NCBI GenBank assembly: GCA_963761615.1
Contig: CAVXGU010000003.1
Span: 806,001-870,000 of the forward strand
Length of the DNA: 64,000 bases
DNA from: CAVXGU01 sp963761615
GTDB taxonomy: Bacteria > Acidobacteriota > Vicinamibacteria > Vicinamibacterales > CAVVIG01
Direction of reading: 5' to 3'
The notes beneath the pieces were generated by a model. That model was not told the origin of the DNA, searched no databases, and saw only the letters and a list, made by a program, of their open reading frames with translations. Shown here piece after piece: positions 1-9,588 of this stretch. A program made the position numbers and the translations under genes. The first letter of the stretch is position 1. Every line of letters starts with the position of its first letter.

Positions 1-1
1 C

Positions 2-394
2 GGCATCCGCGTCGTCACCTCGCGCGCGCCGACGCCCGAGGAGTGGCAGGCGCTCCGGTTCGCCTGGCGCGTCATGGCGCACGTGAAGTCCAACACGGTG
101 ATCTTCACCGACGCCGAGCGCACGCTGGCGATCGGCGCGGGCCAGATGAGCCGCGTGGACGCCGTGAACGTGGCGGTGTTGAAAGCCGGTGCGGCGGGAC
201 GATCGCTCGCCGGCTCGGTCGCGGCGTCCGACGCGTACTTCCCGTTCCGCGACGGTCTGGACGCGGTCGCCCGCGCCGGGGCCACCGCCGTGGTGCAGCC
301 GGGCGGGTCGGTGCGCGACCCGGAGGTCATCGCCGCGGCCGACGAACAGGGTCTGGCGATGGTGTTCACGGGCCGCAGGCACTTCAGGCACTGA
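2..394 (+). CDS. purH: PurH, C-terminal part (AICAR transformylase/IMP cyclohydrolase)
   Basis: This is the last 130 residues of the bifunctional enzyme that performs the final two steps of de novo purine synthesis in the cytoplasm. The gene is cut by the window edge, so only the C-terminal formyltransferase part is seen. The segments AWRVMAHVKSNTVIF, IGAGQMSRVDAV, ASDAYFPFRDG and AVVQPGGSVRD are typical of the family, as is the ending MVFTGRRHFRH. It points rightward, away from the convergent rfaE1 gene, with a short repeat-rich gap between the two stops. Confidence 0.95.
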   Translation, partial: GIRVVTSRAPTPEEWQALRFAWRVMAHVKSNTVIFTDAERTLAIGAGQMSRVDAVNVAVLKAGAAGRSLAGSVAASDAYFPFRDGLDAVARAGATAVVQPGGSVRDPEVIAAADEQGLAMVFTGRRHFRH

Positions 395-452
395 CGGCTC
401 CGGGCTTCAGGCACCCCGGCCGAGAGCCGAGAGCCGAGAGCCCAGAGCCCGA
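395..452. repeat. Intergenic CTCTCGGCTC-type repeat between convergent genes
   Basis: The gap between the convergent purH and rfaE1 stops holds three head-to-tail copies of a short motif, CGAGAGC or a close variant, around 420-450. The same vocabulary (gctctcggctc, gctctgggctc) returns at 23185-23275, 26975-26995, 31305-31370, 35587-35600 and 37718-37765, always between genes. It has no U-tract, so it is not a classical terminator. Confidence 0.5.
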
Positions 453-1454
453 CTAGACCGCCCCAATCAGTTCCTCCGCCGTCACCGTGGCGGGGCCGAA
501 GCGCGCGACGACGATGCCGGCGGCGAGGTTCGCGAGGATCGCGGCCTCGGCCAGCGAGGCGCCGGCGGCCAGCGCGAGCGCGAGGGTGGCGACGACGGTG
601 TCGCCGGCGCCCGTGACGTCGGCGACCTCGCGCGCCGAGGAAGGCGCCGCTCCTTCGACGTCCGGGCCCGACAGCCACAGGCCGTGCTCGCCTCTCGTGA
701 CGAGCGTCGCCTCGCAGCCTGCGCGCCTGCGGAACTCGCGCGCGGCCTCGCGCGCGTCGGCCTCCGTCCGGATGCGGCGGTGCGAGGCCGTCTCGGCTTC
801 CTGCTGATTCGGCGTGACGATCGTCGCCCCGGTGTACATCCCGATGTGGGGAATCTTGGGGTCGATGACGAGCGGACAGTTCGCGCCGCGCGCCTGCGCC
901 GTCCGCCGCGCCTCGACCAGCGCCTCGACGAGCGGACGCGTGACGGCGCCCTTCAGGTAGTCGGACACGAGCAGGGCGGCGGCGCCGGGCGCCAGCGCGC
1001 GTGCCCGTCCGACGATGGCGGCCTCGATCGCGCCGTCCACGTCCTGATCGCGCTCGTAGTCGATGCGCGCGACCTGCTGGTTCCGGCGCGTCACGAGGCG
1101 CACCTTCTCGGTCGTGGGCCGGTGCGGGTCGTCCACCAGGCCGGAGGCGTCGACGCCGGCCGCGGCGAGGCCTTCCCGCAGCCGAGTGGCCGCGTGGTCC
1201 TGCCCGACCACGCCGACGAGCGCCGCGCGCCCGCCCAGCGCCGTGACGTTGTGGGCGACGTTGGCGGCACCGCCGAGCCGGACGTACTCGCTGGCGAAAG
1301 TGACGACGGGCACCGGCGCCTCGGGCGAGATCCGCGACACGTCGCCCACGATGAACCGATCGAGCATGACGTCGCCGGCGACGAGAATCCGCCGGCCGGC
1401 GAAGGCGTTCACCAGGTCGCGCGCGCGGCCCGGCGCGAGGGGCGGCAGGCTCAT
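453..1454 (-). CDS. rfaE1: Heptose-7-phosphate kinase (RfaE domain I, PfkB family)
   Basis: This predicted kinase phosphorylates D-glycero-D-manno-heptose 7-phosphate at C1, a step in making ADP-heptose for lipopolysaccharide. The 333-residue protein carries the PfkB signatures GGAANVAHNVTALGG (about residues 50-65) and DVTGAGDTVVATLALA near the C-terminus, where the Asp of GAGD is the expected catalytic base. It stops after the kinase domain, so the nucleotidyltransferase half found in E. coli HldE is missing and should be encoded elsewhere. The ATG overlaps the stop of the upstream ligase gene by four bases (ATGA), which indicates translational coupling. A ribokinase-like sugar kinase is the main alternative. 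Confidence 0.85.
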   Translation of the reverse strand: MSLPPLAPGRARDLVNAFAGRRILVAGDVMLDRFIVGDVSRISPEAPVPVVTFASEYVRLGGAANVAHNVTALGGRAALVGVVGQDHAATRLREGLAAAGVDASGLVDDPHRPTTEKVRLVTRRNQQVARIDYERDQDVDGAIEAAIVGRARALAPGAAALLVSDYLKGAVTRPLVEALVEARRTAQARGANCPLVIDPKIPHIGMYTGATIVTPNQQEAETASHRRIRTEADAREAAREFRRRAGCEATLVTRGEHGLWLSGPDVEGAAPSSAREVADVTGAGDTVVATLALALAAGASLAEAAILANLAAGIVVARFGPATVTAEELIGAV

Positions 1455-2638
1455 GCGTCGGCGGTCGGAGCGCTGCGAGTGACGAAGGGCAGGGTCACGA
1501 GCACGAGGAAGATCATCAGGAACTCCGAGTCCCCGAAGTTGTACTCGAACATGCCCGCCGCCAGCATCGCGGTCACGACCGCGAGGGCGCCGGCCGAGAG
1601 GAAGGGATAGGGCGACGCCCGGAAGAGCCGCGCGAGGTCGACGATCAGGACGACGATGAACCAGATCCAGATGGCGAGCGCCGGCAGCCCGCGCTCGGCG
1701 GCGATCTGCACGGGCACGTTGTGCAGGTGAGGATTGACCGCCTGCACCGCATCCGGTCCGCGGTACTCCGCGTAGAGCGGCTGCACCATGTTGGGACCGA
1801 CGCCGAAGAGCGGATGTGCGCGCACCATGCGGGCGCCCTCTTCGATCATCGCGATGCGGTCGCGGACGGTCGCGTCCTGCATGTTGAAAATCGATGCGAC
1901 CCGCTGGTTCACGCGGGCCGGCGCCATCAGGAAGAACAGGGCGGCGGCCAGCGGGAGCACCACGAGCAGCCGGAAGTCCTTCAGGGAGAAGAGCAGCGCC
2001 GCCGCCGCGAACACGCCGACCTCGGCGCTGCGGGTGAAGCTGAAGACGACGGCGACGGTGAGGGCCGGGATGACGAGGCCGGCCCACAGCCGGTCGCGCT
2101 GCCCGAAGAGCACCCGCGCGAGCGCTGCCGCCAGCACGAGCATGATCTCGCCCGCGAACGTCATGTAGAGCCCGAGCGTGCCGCGCGGCCGCATGCCGAG
2201 CTGGTCGTAGTGCAGCAGGCCGTACTGGAAGATGCCGTAGGCGGCGCTGAGCGCCCCGCACGTCACCAGCACGGTGATCATCGTCGCGCCCCGCTCGCGC
2301 GAGATGAAGCGGTAGGTCAGGGGCACCACCAGGATGAGGACGAGCTGCTTGGACGCGAGCAGGCTGCGGATCGGGTCGGAGGAGAAGGCCGCCGACACGA
2401 GCGTCGCGCCCGCGTAGACGAGGAGCGGCCAGAAGAACCGGGGCACGTCGACGCGCTCGTGGCGCGTCACCAGCAGGCCCAGCCAGCACGCGATCGCGAC
2501 CGTGAGGAAGATCTCGGCGATGGCGATCGAGAACAGCGCGCCGGCGGCGACGCCGAAGATCGCGATGGTCCCGGTCTGCTCCAGCCAGTTGGCGGGCGGC
2601 GCGTCTGCGGTGATCGTGGCGACGGCCATCGGTTTCAT
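1451..2638 (-). CDS. O-antigen ligase / Wzy-type membrane protein
   Basis: This 395-residue inner-membrane protein has about ten to twelve hydrophobic segments and resembles the Wzy_C/WaaL family, which joins O-antigen to lipid A-core or polymerises it in the periplasm. The long periplasmic loop with RIAMIEEGARMVRAHPLFGVGPNMVQ, and HLHNVPVQIAAERGLPAL after it, is the family's most conserved part; the GVGP and HNVP-type motifs are visible. It lies between a GT9 glycosyltransferase and rfaE1 in one leftward operon, which fits lipopolysaccharide assembly. Ligase and polymerase cannot be told apart from sequence alone. Confidence 0.8.
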   Translation of the reverse strand: MKPMAVATITADAPPANWLEQTGTIAIFGVAAGALFSIAIAEIFLTVAIACWLGLLVTRHERVDVPRFFWPLLVYAGATLVSAAFSSDPIRSLLASKQLVLILVVPLTYRFISRERGATMITVLVTCGALSAAYGIFQYGLLHYDQLGMRPRGTLGLYMTFAGEIMLVLAAALARVLFGQRDRLWAGLVIPALTVAVVFSFTRSAEVGVFAAAALLFSLKDFRLLVVLPLAAALFFLMAPARVNQRVASIFNMQDATVRDRIAMIEEGARMVRAHPLFGVGPNMVQPLYAEYRGPDAVQAVNPHLHNVPVQIAAERGLPALAIWIWFIVVLIVDLARLFRASPYPFLSAGALAVVTAMLAAGMFEYNFGDSEFLMIFLVLVTLPFVTRSAPTADA

Positions 2639-2639
2639 C

Positions 2640-3779
2640 TTAGTCTGTCCGCCCGCTCGCCGCGGCCGTTCCCGCGGAGGCGTGGGCGAGGACCCGCTCG
2701 GCGGCGTCGGCGGCCGCGTCCACGCTGATGCCGGCCAGGCAGCGGAAGTCGCCGGGCTCGCACCGGCGCTGATCGCACGGGCGGCAGGGGAGTCCGGTCA
2801 CTTCGAGCGCCTCGACGGCGAGATCGGCGCGCCGCCAGGGGGCGGAGCGCGCCGGGAGCGTCGGGCCGTACAGCGCGACGATGGGGGCGGGCGAGGTTGC
2901 CGCGACGTGCATGGGTCCGCTGTCGCCGCCGATGAAGAGCGCCGCGCGCTCGTCGAGCGCGCGCAGCTCGGCCAGCGAGAACTCGCCGCACGCCAGCACG
3001 CGGGCTGCACCTTTCACGCCGGTTCGCCGGCGAGCGTCGGCGAGCACTTCGGCGGCGGCGATGGCCTCCGACGGCCCCGACGTGACGACGATGCGCCGCC
3101 GGACGTCGGCCGACGCCAGGCGGGCGACCAGATCGCCGAACGCGTGGAGCGGCCAGCGGCGGAACGGATTGCCCGCGCTCACGTGCACCACGATCAGCGT
3201 GTCGCCGGGTCCCGCGCCGGCCGCGGTCAGGCGGGCCTCGACGGCGCGCGCGGCCCCGGGATCGACGGCCATCACGACGGGATCGCGCCCGCGATCGGGC
3301 GGCGCGATCCCGAGCGGTGCCAGCAGATCCCACTGGTTCTCGACCGAGTGCCGCGCCCGCAGGGTGCGCGGCCGCGCCACCCGGTGCGTGTACATCCAGC
3401 GCCGCGCCGCGATGTCGTAGCCGATTCGCATCGGCGCCCGGCTCAGCCACGTGAGGAGCGATGCGCGGGGCCCGCCGTGGAAGTCGATCGCCAGGTCGTA
3501 GCCGGCGCGCCGGAGGCGGCCGCCGAGCGCCAGGTCGGCGGCGAAGCCTCGCCGCGGCGCGACGATCACCTCGTCGAGCGCGGGATGACCGGCGACGACG
3601 GGTGCGGCGGCGGGCTCGACGAGGTAGGCGAGGTGGGCCTGCGGGAAGGCGCGCCGCAGGCCGCCGATGGCGGGCGTGGTGAAGACGACATCCCCGATCT
3701 GGCGCAGCCGGACGAGAAGGATCCTGGAGAACCGGGGAACGGACGGGTGGACCTGAGGAACGGGCGGAGCGGCCACCAC
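2640..3779 (-). CDS. Glycosyltransferase family 9 (heptosyltransferase-like)
   Basis: This 379-residue cytoplasmic enzyme probably transfers ADP-heptose to the lipopolysaccharide core. The N-terminus RILLVRLRQIGDVVFTTPAI is the GT9 opening motif, and FIGGDSGPMHVAA is the conserved C-terminal nucleotide-sugar binding stretch; ACEFSLAEL-type sequence precedes it. No ATG lies near the start. I chose the GTG at 3777-3779, which overlaps the stop of the upstream trm112-like gene (TAGTG); the next codon at 3774-3776 is also GTG. The neighbours support a core or O-antigen role. Confidence 0.83.
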   Translation of the reverse strand: MVAAPPVPQVHPSVPRFSRILLVRLRQIGDVVFTTPAIGGLRRAFPQAHLAYLVEPAAAPVVAGHPALDEVIVAPRRGFAADLALGGRLRRAGYDLAIDFHGGPRASLLTWLSRAPMRIGYDIAARRWMYTHRVARPRTLRARHSVENQWDLLAPLGIAPPDRGRDPVVMAVDPGAARAVEARLTAAGAGPGDTLIVVHVSAGNPFRRWPLHAFGDLVARLASADVRRRIVVTSGPSEAIAAAEVLADARRRTGVKGAARVLACGEFSLAELRALDERAALFIGGDSGPMHVAATSPAPIVALYGPTLPARSAPWRRADLAVEALEVTGLPCRPCDQRRCEPGDFRCLAGISVDAAADAAERVLAHASAGTAAASGRTD

Positions 3780-3949
3780 TACTCTTCGATCGTCGCCTCG
3801 TCGATGAGCATCACCGGGATGTCGTCCTTGATCGGATACACGCGCTTGCAAGTGGCGCACTTGAGCGCCGTGCCGTTCTTGACCAGCGTGACGGGCGTCT
3901 TGCAGTTCGGACACGCCAGGATGTCGAGCAATTCCGGGTCGACCGCCAT
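3779..3949 (-). CDS. Trm112-like zinc-ribbon small protein (YcaR family)
   Basis: A 56-residue protein with the pattern DILACPNCKTPV followed by LKCATCKRVYPIKDDIPVML, the two CxxC knuckles of the Trm112/YcaR (UPF0434) family. Eukaryotic Trm112 activates methyltransferases, while the bacterial role is poorly known. It heads the leftward envelope operon and overlaps the GT9 start by one base. On the coding strand a TATAGT hexamer lies seven bases before the ATG, which could make the transcript leaderless; an AGGAGG further upstream is too far to serve this start well. Confidence 0.85.
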   Translation of the reverse strand: MAVDPELLDILACPNCKTPVTLVKNGTALKCATCKRVYPIKDDIPVMLIDEATIEE

Positions 3950-3956
3950 GGTCCGA

Positions 3957-3962
3957 ACTATA
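3957..3962 (-). promoter_or_regulatory. Candidate -10 box for the leftward envelope operon
   Basis: TATAGT on the minus strand ends seven bases before the ATG of the trm112-like gene. Transcription would start at or next to the start codon. No convincing -35 box is seen, so support is weak. Confidence 0.3.
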
Positions 3963-3999
3963 TGACACCTCCTGGTTTTTGTGGAACAATTCCCATGTG

Positions 4000-6037
4000 A
4001 TGAGAGCCCAGTTCTCGACGAGACTGCTGAGCCGGTCGCTGGCCGTTCCGATCGCGGTCTTGACCCTCGCCGGCGCCGCGCGCGCGCAGGCACCGGCCTC
4101 TCCCGCAGCGCCGGCGCCGCCGGGCGAGAGCCAGCTGGCCGAGGCGTACCACCAGTTCCTGCTCGGCTCGTACCTCGAGGCGGCGAACGACACCAAGGGC
4201 GCGATTGCCGCGTATCGCGAGGCCATGGCACTCGACCCGACCGCCGCGGGCGCGGCGGCGCAGCTCGCCGACCTGTACCTGAACGCGAACCAGACCGACG
4301 ACGCGATTGCCGCCGCGCAGAAGGCGCTGGCGATCGATCCGGACAACGCGAGCGCCCATCAGACGCTGGGCTTCATCTACGCCGCGATGGCCGACCACGC
4401 GAGCCGTCCCCAGGCAGACGGCGGCGCAGCGGATCTGTCGCCGACCGATCCGACCGTCGAGAAGGCCATCGACAACCTGGAGCAGGCGATCGCGCATCCG
4501 ATCGGCGAGGCCGACGCGGACGCGCGCGCGACGCTGTCCCGCCTGTACATCCGCACGGGCGCCTTCGACAAGGCCGTGCCGCTGCTGAGCAATCTCGTCG
4601 CCCAGGAGCCCGACTGGCGCGAGGGGCCGCAGCTGCTGCTCCAGGCCTACGTCGGCGCCGGCCGGACCGACGACGCGATCACGTGGCTCGAGAGCGCCGC
4701 GCCCGACGATCCCAATCTCTACCCCACGCTCGGCGATCTCTACGACCGCCAGCACCGGTGGAAGGACGCGGCAAACGCGTACGCGGCGGCGATCAAGATC
4801 GCGCCGCACAACGTCGAGCTGCAGACGCGCTACGCCTCCTCCCTCATCAACGCCGGGGGGCGCGACGATCTCGAACCAGGCGCGGACCGCCTTGACCGAC
4901 GCGTTGTCGGCCAGCCCGACCGACATGGGTGCGCTGTACCTGCTGTCGCAAGCCCAGCGCCGCCTCGGCGACCTGACCTCGGCCGCGGTCACCGCCCAGA
5001 AGATCATCACCCAGGACTCGACGAGCCCGTGGGGGTACTACGCCCTCGCCGAGACCCTCGAGCAGCGCGGCCTCCACAAGGAGCTCGTCGACGCCCTCGA
5101 GCCGGCGGTCGCCCGCTTCCGCGCGCAGGGATCCCGAGGATCCGACGACCTGCAGATGCTGCTCCCGTACCTCGGTTTCGCGTACCAGGACGGCGGGCAA
5201 TACGACAAGGCAATCGCGGCCTTCGAGGAGGCGCGCAAGCTCGACCCCGGCGATCCCTCGCTGCTCGACTACCTGATCCAGGCCAATACCTCGGCCAAGC
5301 GGTACTCGACGGCGCTCGATCTCGTGCACGGCGCCATGGCCAAGAATCCCGACGACCTCCACCTGGCGCGCCTCGAGGCCAAGGCCCTCGTGGACAGCGG
5401 GAAGGTCGACGACGGCGTGAACGTGATCCAGGGCCTGGTCACCAAGAACCCCGACGACCCGATGGGCTACCTCACGCTCGCCGAGATCTACCAGGACGCC
5501 AAGCGCAACACGCAGGCCGTGACCGTGCTCGAGCAGGCGCGCCGCCGCTTTCCCAAGGACGCGTCGATCCCCTTCCAGCTCGGGGCCGTCCTCGACAAGG
5601 AGAAGAAGTTCGACGAGGCCGAGGCCGCGTTCCGCGAGGTGATCGCGCTCGACCCGGACCACGCGCCCGCGCTCAACTACCTCGGCTACATGCTCGCCGA
5701 CCGCGGTATCAAGCCTGGACGAATCGCTCGGCTACCTGAAGCACGCCGTGGAGCTCGATCCGTACAACGGCGCCTACCTGGACAGCCTGGGCTGGGCGTA
5801 CTTCAAGTCCGGCGACGTGGGCCGCGCCGAGACGGACCTCTCACGAGCCGCCGAGCAGCTCGGGACCAATTCCGTCATCCAGGATCACTACGGCGACGTG
5901 CTCGACCACCTCGAGCGCTACTCGGACGCCATCGCCGCGTGGACGCGCGCGCTCGACGGCGACGGCGACTCGATCGATCGCAAGGACATCGAGAAGAAGA
6001 TCCGACCGCCCGCCAGAAGCTCGATCGCAAGAAATGA
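4000..6037 (+). CDS. Exported TPR-repeat protein (three single-base frameshifts)
   Basis: A protein of about 678 residues made almost entirely of tetratricopeptide repeats after an N-terminal signal peptide (RSLAVPIAVLTLAGAARAQA). Repeats such as AIAAYREAMALDPTAAGAAAQLADLY indicate a periplasmic or outer-membrane scaffold. The reading frame shifts three times: near 4876 (extra C), 5714 (extra C) and 6004 (one base missing). In each case the repeat pattern resumes at once in the next frame. The end, RQKLDRKK and stop, overlaps the lipoprotein ATG by four bases. The intact coupling argues that the gene is one unit and that the shifts are sequence errors. The ATG at 4000 is preferred over upstream TTG because the signal peptide begins there. 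Confidence 0.8.
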
Positions 6038-6837
6038 CGGGCCGTTCTGCGGCGGCTCTGTTCGCGGCCGCCGCGCTGGCGGCGTCGTGCGGCACGCCGC
6101 TCATGTCCCTGCCCCCGGGGCCGGGCGGCCCTGCGCCCGACGCCGCGGCCGCGCTCGCCGACGCCACCGCCGCTTGCCGCGCCGTCTCCACCTTCAGCGC
6201 CGAGATCGCGGTCCGCGGGTCCGTCCACGGGCATGGCGTGCGCGCACGCCTGATCGCCGGGCTGGCCGGCGCGGACTCCATGCGCATCGAAGCCGCCGCG
6301 CCCTTCGGTCAGCCCCTCTTCATCGTCGTCGCGTCAGGCGGCGAGGCGACGGTGGTCCTGTCCGACGACCGCGTCCTCGAGCACGGGCCGCCCGCCGCGG
6401 TGCTCGAAGCGCTGACCGGCGTGCCGATCGACGCGCGCGAGCTGCGGCCGCTGCTGACCGGATGCGCCGAGGAGCCCGACGTGTCGGGCGCGCAGGCGCT
6501 CGGCGATCGGTGGCGCGTCGTGCCCGACCGATCCGGCCGGCTGTACCTGGCACGCGAGAAGGCTGCCACGCCGTGGCGCCTGGTCGCCGCCGTTCACGCG
6601 CCGGGCGCCGGTCCCGGGTGGCGCGCCGAGTACCGCGGGTTCGTGTCCGGGCTCCCGCGCGCCGTGCGGCTGGTCTCGACCGGTTCGGACGCATTCGACC
6701 TGCGCCTCACGCTCTCGCAGGTCGCCCTCAACGAGACGCTCGGTCCCGAGGTCTTCCGGGTTCGCGTGCCCGCCGGAGCGGTCCCGATGACGCTCGACGA
6801 GCTCCGCGCGAGCGGCCCGCTCGCGGGAGGCCGCTGA
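6034..6837 (+). CDS. Outer-membrane lipoprotein, LolB/DUF4292-like
   Basis: This 267-residue protein begins with a lipoprotein signal, ALFAAAALAASC, whose lipobox AASC is cleaved before Cys18 or so. The mature part (TFSAEIAVRGSVHGHGVRARLIAG and SMRIEAAAPFGQPLFIVVA) resembles the LolB/DUF4292 half-barrel fold that binds lipid or lipoprotein chains. It sits between the TPR gene (ATGA overlap) and ispE (TGATG overlap). LolB proper helps insert lipoproteins into the outer membrane; whether this protein does so is inferred from fold-like features only. Confidence 0.6.
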   Translation: MTGRSAAALFAAAALAASCGTPLMSLPPGPGGPAPDAAAALADATAACRAVSTFSAEIAVRGSVHGHGVRARLIAGLAGADSMRIEAAAPFGQPLFIVVASGGEATVVLSDDRVLEHGPPAAVLEALTGVPIDARELRPLLTGCAEEPDVSGAQALGDRWRVVPDRSGRLYLAREKAATPWRLVAAVHAPGAGPGWRAEYRGFVSGLPRAVRLVSTGSDAFDLRLTLSQVALNETLGPEVFRVRVPAGAVPMTLDELRASGPLAGGR

Positions 6838-7739
6838 TGCCGGTCGGCACCCTGACGGTGCGCGCCTTCGCAAAGGTGAACCTGTCGCTGCGCGTGGTGG
6901 GCATGCGGCCGGACGGGTTCCACGAGCTGCAGACGGTGTTCCAGTCGCTCGCGCTCCACGATACGGTGCAGCTGTCGCGCACCAGCGGTCCGCTCCGCGT
7001 GGAGTGCGACGATCCGGGGTGCCCGGGCGGGCGCGCCAACCTCGTCTGGCGCGCCGCGGCGGAGCTGTGGCACGCGTCCGGACGGCGCGGCGGACCGCGC
7101 GGCGTGGCCGTGCGGATCGCCAAGGCGATTCCGATGCAGGCCGGCCTTGGCGGCGGGAGCAGCGACGCGGCGGCGGCGCTGCGGGCGCTCGCGACGTGGT
7201 GGCGGATCGACGCGGCGCGCCTGCCGGCGGTGGCGGCGGCGCTCGGCGCCGACGTCCCGTACTTTCTCGTCGGTGGCACCGCCCTCGGCCTCGAGCGGGG
7301 TGACGTGCTGTTTCCGCTCGCCGACGCGTCGCGGCGCTGGGTGGTGCTGGCGTTGCCGCCCTTCGGCGTCAGCACGGCCGAGGCCTACCGCTGGTGGGAT
7401 CGCGCCCCCTCGCGGGTCTCGCGCGCCGATCGGGTCGGCTCGAACGACCTGCAGGCGCCGGTGGTCGCGCATCACCCGGCAATCGGACGGCTGGTCGCCG
7501 CGCTGCGGCGGGCGGGCGCGGACGTCGCAGTCATGTCCGGGAGCGGGGCGGCGGTATACGGCCTGTTCGGGGCCCGGCACGCGGCCGTGGCGGCGGCCCG
7601 GGCGATCGCCGGCGCCCGCGGCGGGGCGGTGACCCTGGTCACCTCGACGCTCGATCGGGCGGGCTGTGCGGCCCTCGGGAGGCCCCGGCGGGGGCGGATC
7701 CGGGAGTCCCGGCTTGCCGGGAATTGCTCCATCGGCTAG
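6837..7739 (+). CDS. ispE: 4-diphosphocytidyl-2-C-methyl-D-erythritol kinase
   Basis: IspE phosphorylates CDP-methylerythritol in the non-mevalonate isoprenoid pathway. The 300-residue sequence has the GHMP-kinase signatures: AFAKVNLSLRVVGMRPDGFHELQTVFQ at the N-terminus, PMQAGLGGGSSDAAAAL as the ATP loop at about residues 99-114, GADVPYFLVGG, and VMSGSGAAVYGLF near the end. The ATG overlaps the lipoprotein stop (TGATG). The ispD and ispF activities of the same pathway are encoded about 10 kb downstream as one fused gene. Confidence 0.93.
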   Translation: MPVGTLTVRAFAKVNLSLRVVGMRPDGFHELQTVFQSLALHDTVQLSRTSGPLRVECDDPGCPGGRANLVWRAAAELWHASGRRGGPRGVAVRIAKAIPMQAGLGGGSSDAAAALRALATWWRIDAARLPAVAAALGADVPYFLVGGTALGLERGDVLFPLADASRRWVVLALPPFGVSTAEAYRWWDRAPSRVSRADRVGSNDLQAPVVAHHPAIGRLVAALRRAGADVAVMSGSGAAVYGLFGARHAAVAAARAIAGARGGAVTLVTSTLDRAGCAALGRPRRGRIRESRLAGNCSIG

Positions 7740-7844
7740 ACTTTCCGTTTGCGCTACGTGGGTCGGATCACTCCTGAGGTCAGCTTCCACAAATCCGGCA
7801 CGGGACGCTTGGGGCGATGACGGTCGAGGCCGGCGCGGACATGA

Positions 7845-7919
7845 TGGGGCGTGGCCAAGCGGTAAGGCGCGGGACTTTGGATCCCGTATTCGAAGGTTCG
7901 AATCCTTCCGCCCCAGCCA
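7845..7919 (+). tRNA. tRNA-Gln (anticodon TTG)
   Basis: The acceptor stem TGGGGCG pairs with CGCCCCA, followed by G and an encoded CCA. The anticodon loop is CTTTGGA with TTG in the centre, and the T-arm has GGTTCGAATCC. The gene stands alone between ispE and prs. Confidence 0.95.
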
Positions 7920-7954
7920 GCCCACGAAAGAGCGCGGGATAACGGAATCGGTCG

Positions 7955-8924
7955 ATGGCGACGGGCTTCGGAGAACTCAAGCTCTTTTCCGGGAGTGCGC
8001 ATCCCGGGCTCACGCGCGAGATTGCCGAGTTCCTCGGCGTGCCCGTGGGGCAGGCGCGGCTGCGCCGGTTTCCCGACTCGGAGGTCTCGTTTCAGATCGA
8101 CGAGAACATCCGCGGGACCGACGTGTTCGTCGTGCAGCCGACCTGCATGCCGGTGCGATCAGCACCTGGTCGAGCTGCTGATCATGATCGACGCGTTCCG
8201 CCGCTCGTCGGCGGCGCGCATCACGGCGGTGCTGCCGTACTACGGCTACGCGCGCCAGGATCGCAAGGACAAGCCGCGCGTGCCGATCTCGGCCAAGCTG
8301 GTGGCGAACGTGCTGAGCGCGGCGGGCACGAACCGCGTGCTGACGATGGACCTGCACAAGGCGCAGATCCAGGGGTTTTTCGACATCCCGGTGGATCACC
8401 TGTTCGCCGCGCCGGTCATCATCGACTACCTGTCGCGGCTCGACGTGCCGCGGCTGACGATGGTGGCGCCGGACGCGGGGGGCGCCGAGCGGGCCCGGGC
8501 CTACGCGAAGCGGCTCGACGCGGAACTGGCGGTGATCGACAAGCGCCGCTCCGACGACGGGACGGCCGAGGTGATGAACGTGATCGGCGCGGTCGAGGGC
8601 CGCACGTGCATCATCCAGGACGACATCATCGACACGGCGGGCACGATCACGAAGGCGGCCGGCGCGCTCAAGGCGAACGGGGCCGGCCGGGTGATCGCCT
8701 GCGCGGTGCACGGCGTCCTGTCGGGCCCGGCGCTCGACCGGATCGAGAAGTCGCCGATCGACAGGCTGATCGTGACCAACACGATTCCGGCGACGGGCGA
8801 GCGGGCGAAGAACGGGAAGATCGTCGTGTTGTCGGTGGCGCGCCTGCTCGGCCAGGCGATCAAGAGCATTCACGAGGAGACGTCGGTCTCCTCGTTGTTC
8901 GTGTGGAAGGACACCCAGTCATGA
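7955..8924 (+). CDS. prs: Ribose-phosphate pyrophosphokinase (one frameshift)
   Basis: This enzyme makes PRPP from ribose 5-phosphate and ATP for nucleotide, His and Trp synthesis. The roughly 322-residue product shows SGSAHPGLTREIAEFLGV, RRFPDSEVSFQIDENIRG, DVFVVQPTC, YYGYARQDRKDKPR, the PRPP-binding stretch CIIQDDIIDTAGTI, and the end SVSSLFVWKD. Codons change frame at 8155-8156, where one extra base follows CCGGT; removing it restores PVDQHLVELLIMIDAFRR. The stop overlaps the rplY start (ATGA). The enzyme is normally essential, so a sequence error is the likeliest explanation. Confidence 0.9.
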
Positions 8925-9588
8925 TGGAAGCGGTTCTCGAAGCGAAGCCCCGGACGACAACCGGGAAGAACGAGGCGCGGCGCACGCGGCGGGCGGGGCT
9001 GGTGCCGGCGGTGGTCTATGGCGCGGCGGGCCAGGCGGCCGTCTCGATTGCCGTGGAGCCCAAGGCGCTCCTGAAGATCCTGCACTCGGGCACGCCAACA
9101 CGCTCATCTCGCTCAAGCTCGACGGGTCCGGGGACACGCGGGTGCTGGTGAAGGACTACCAGCTCGACCCAATCACCCGCCACCTGCTCCACGCCGACTT
9201 CTACCAGATTGCGATGGACCGGACCATCCAGGTCACGATTCCCGTCGTCATCAAGGGCGAGCCGCAGGGCGTCAAGCAGCAGGGCGGGATCCTCGAGTTC
9301 GTGCGGCGCGAGATCGACATCGAGTGCCTGCCGGGCGACATCCCCGAGCACGTCGAGATCGACGTCAGCGAGCTGCTGGTGAACCAGGGCGTCCGCGTGC
9401 GCGACGTCGCGGTGGACGCGAAGTGGGAACCGGTGAGCGAGCCCGAGCTGCTGCTCGTGCACGTGATCATGCCGAAGGTCGAGGAGGCCGCGGCGGCGAC
9501 GACCGAGACGGGCGCGGTGCCCGCCGCGACGGCCGAACCGGAAGTCATCAAGAAGGGCAAGAAGGAAGAGGCGGAAGAGAAGGAGTGA
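8921..9588 (+). CDS. rplY: Ribosomal protein bL25, general stress (Ctc) form; one frameshift
   Basis: The long (Ctc) form of bL25 binds 5S rRNA. The product of about 222 residues has the N-terminal 5S-binding domain (KNEARRTRRAGLVPAVVYG), the TL5-type C-terminal domain (VPVVIKGEPQGVKQQGGILEFVRREIDIECLPGDIPEHVEIDVSEL, given here only to mark the region's start and end), and an acidic/lysine-rich tail. One base appears missing at 9090-9091: restoring a C gives HSGHANTLISLKLDG. The ATG overlaps the prs stop by four bases, and the stop overlaps the GTG of pth. The prs-rplY-pth order is common in bacteria. Confidence 0.88.
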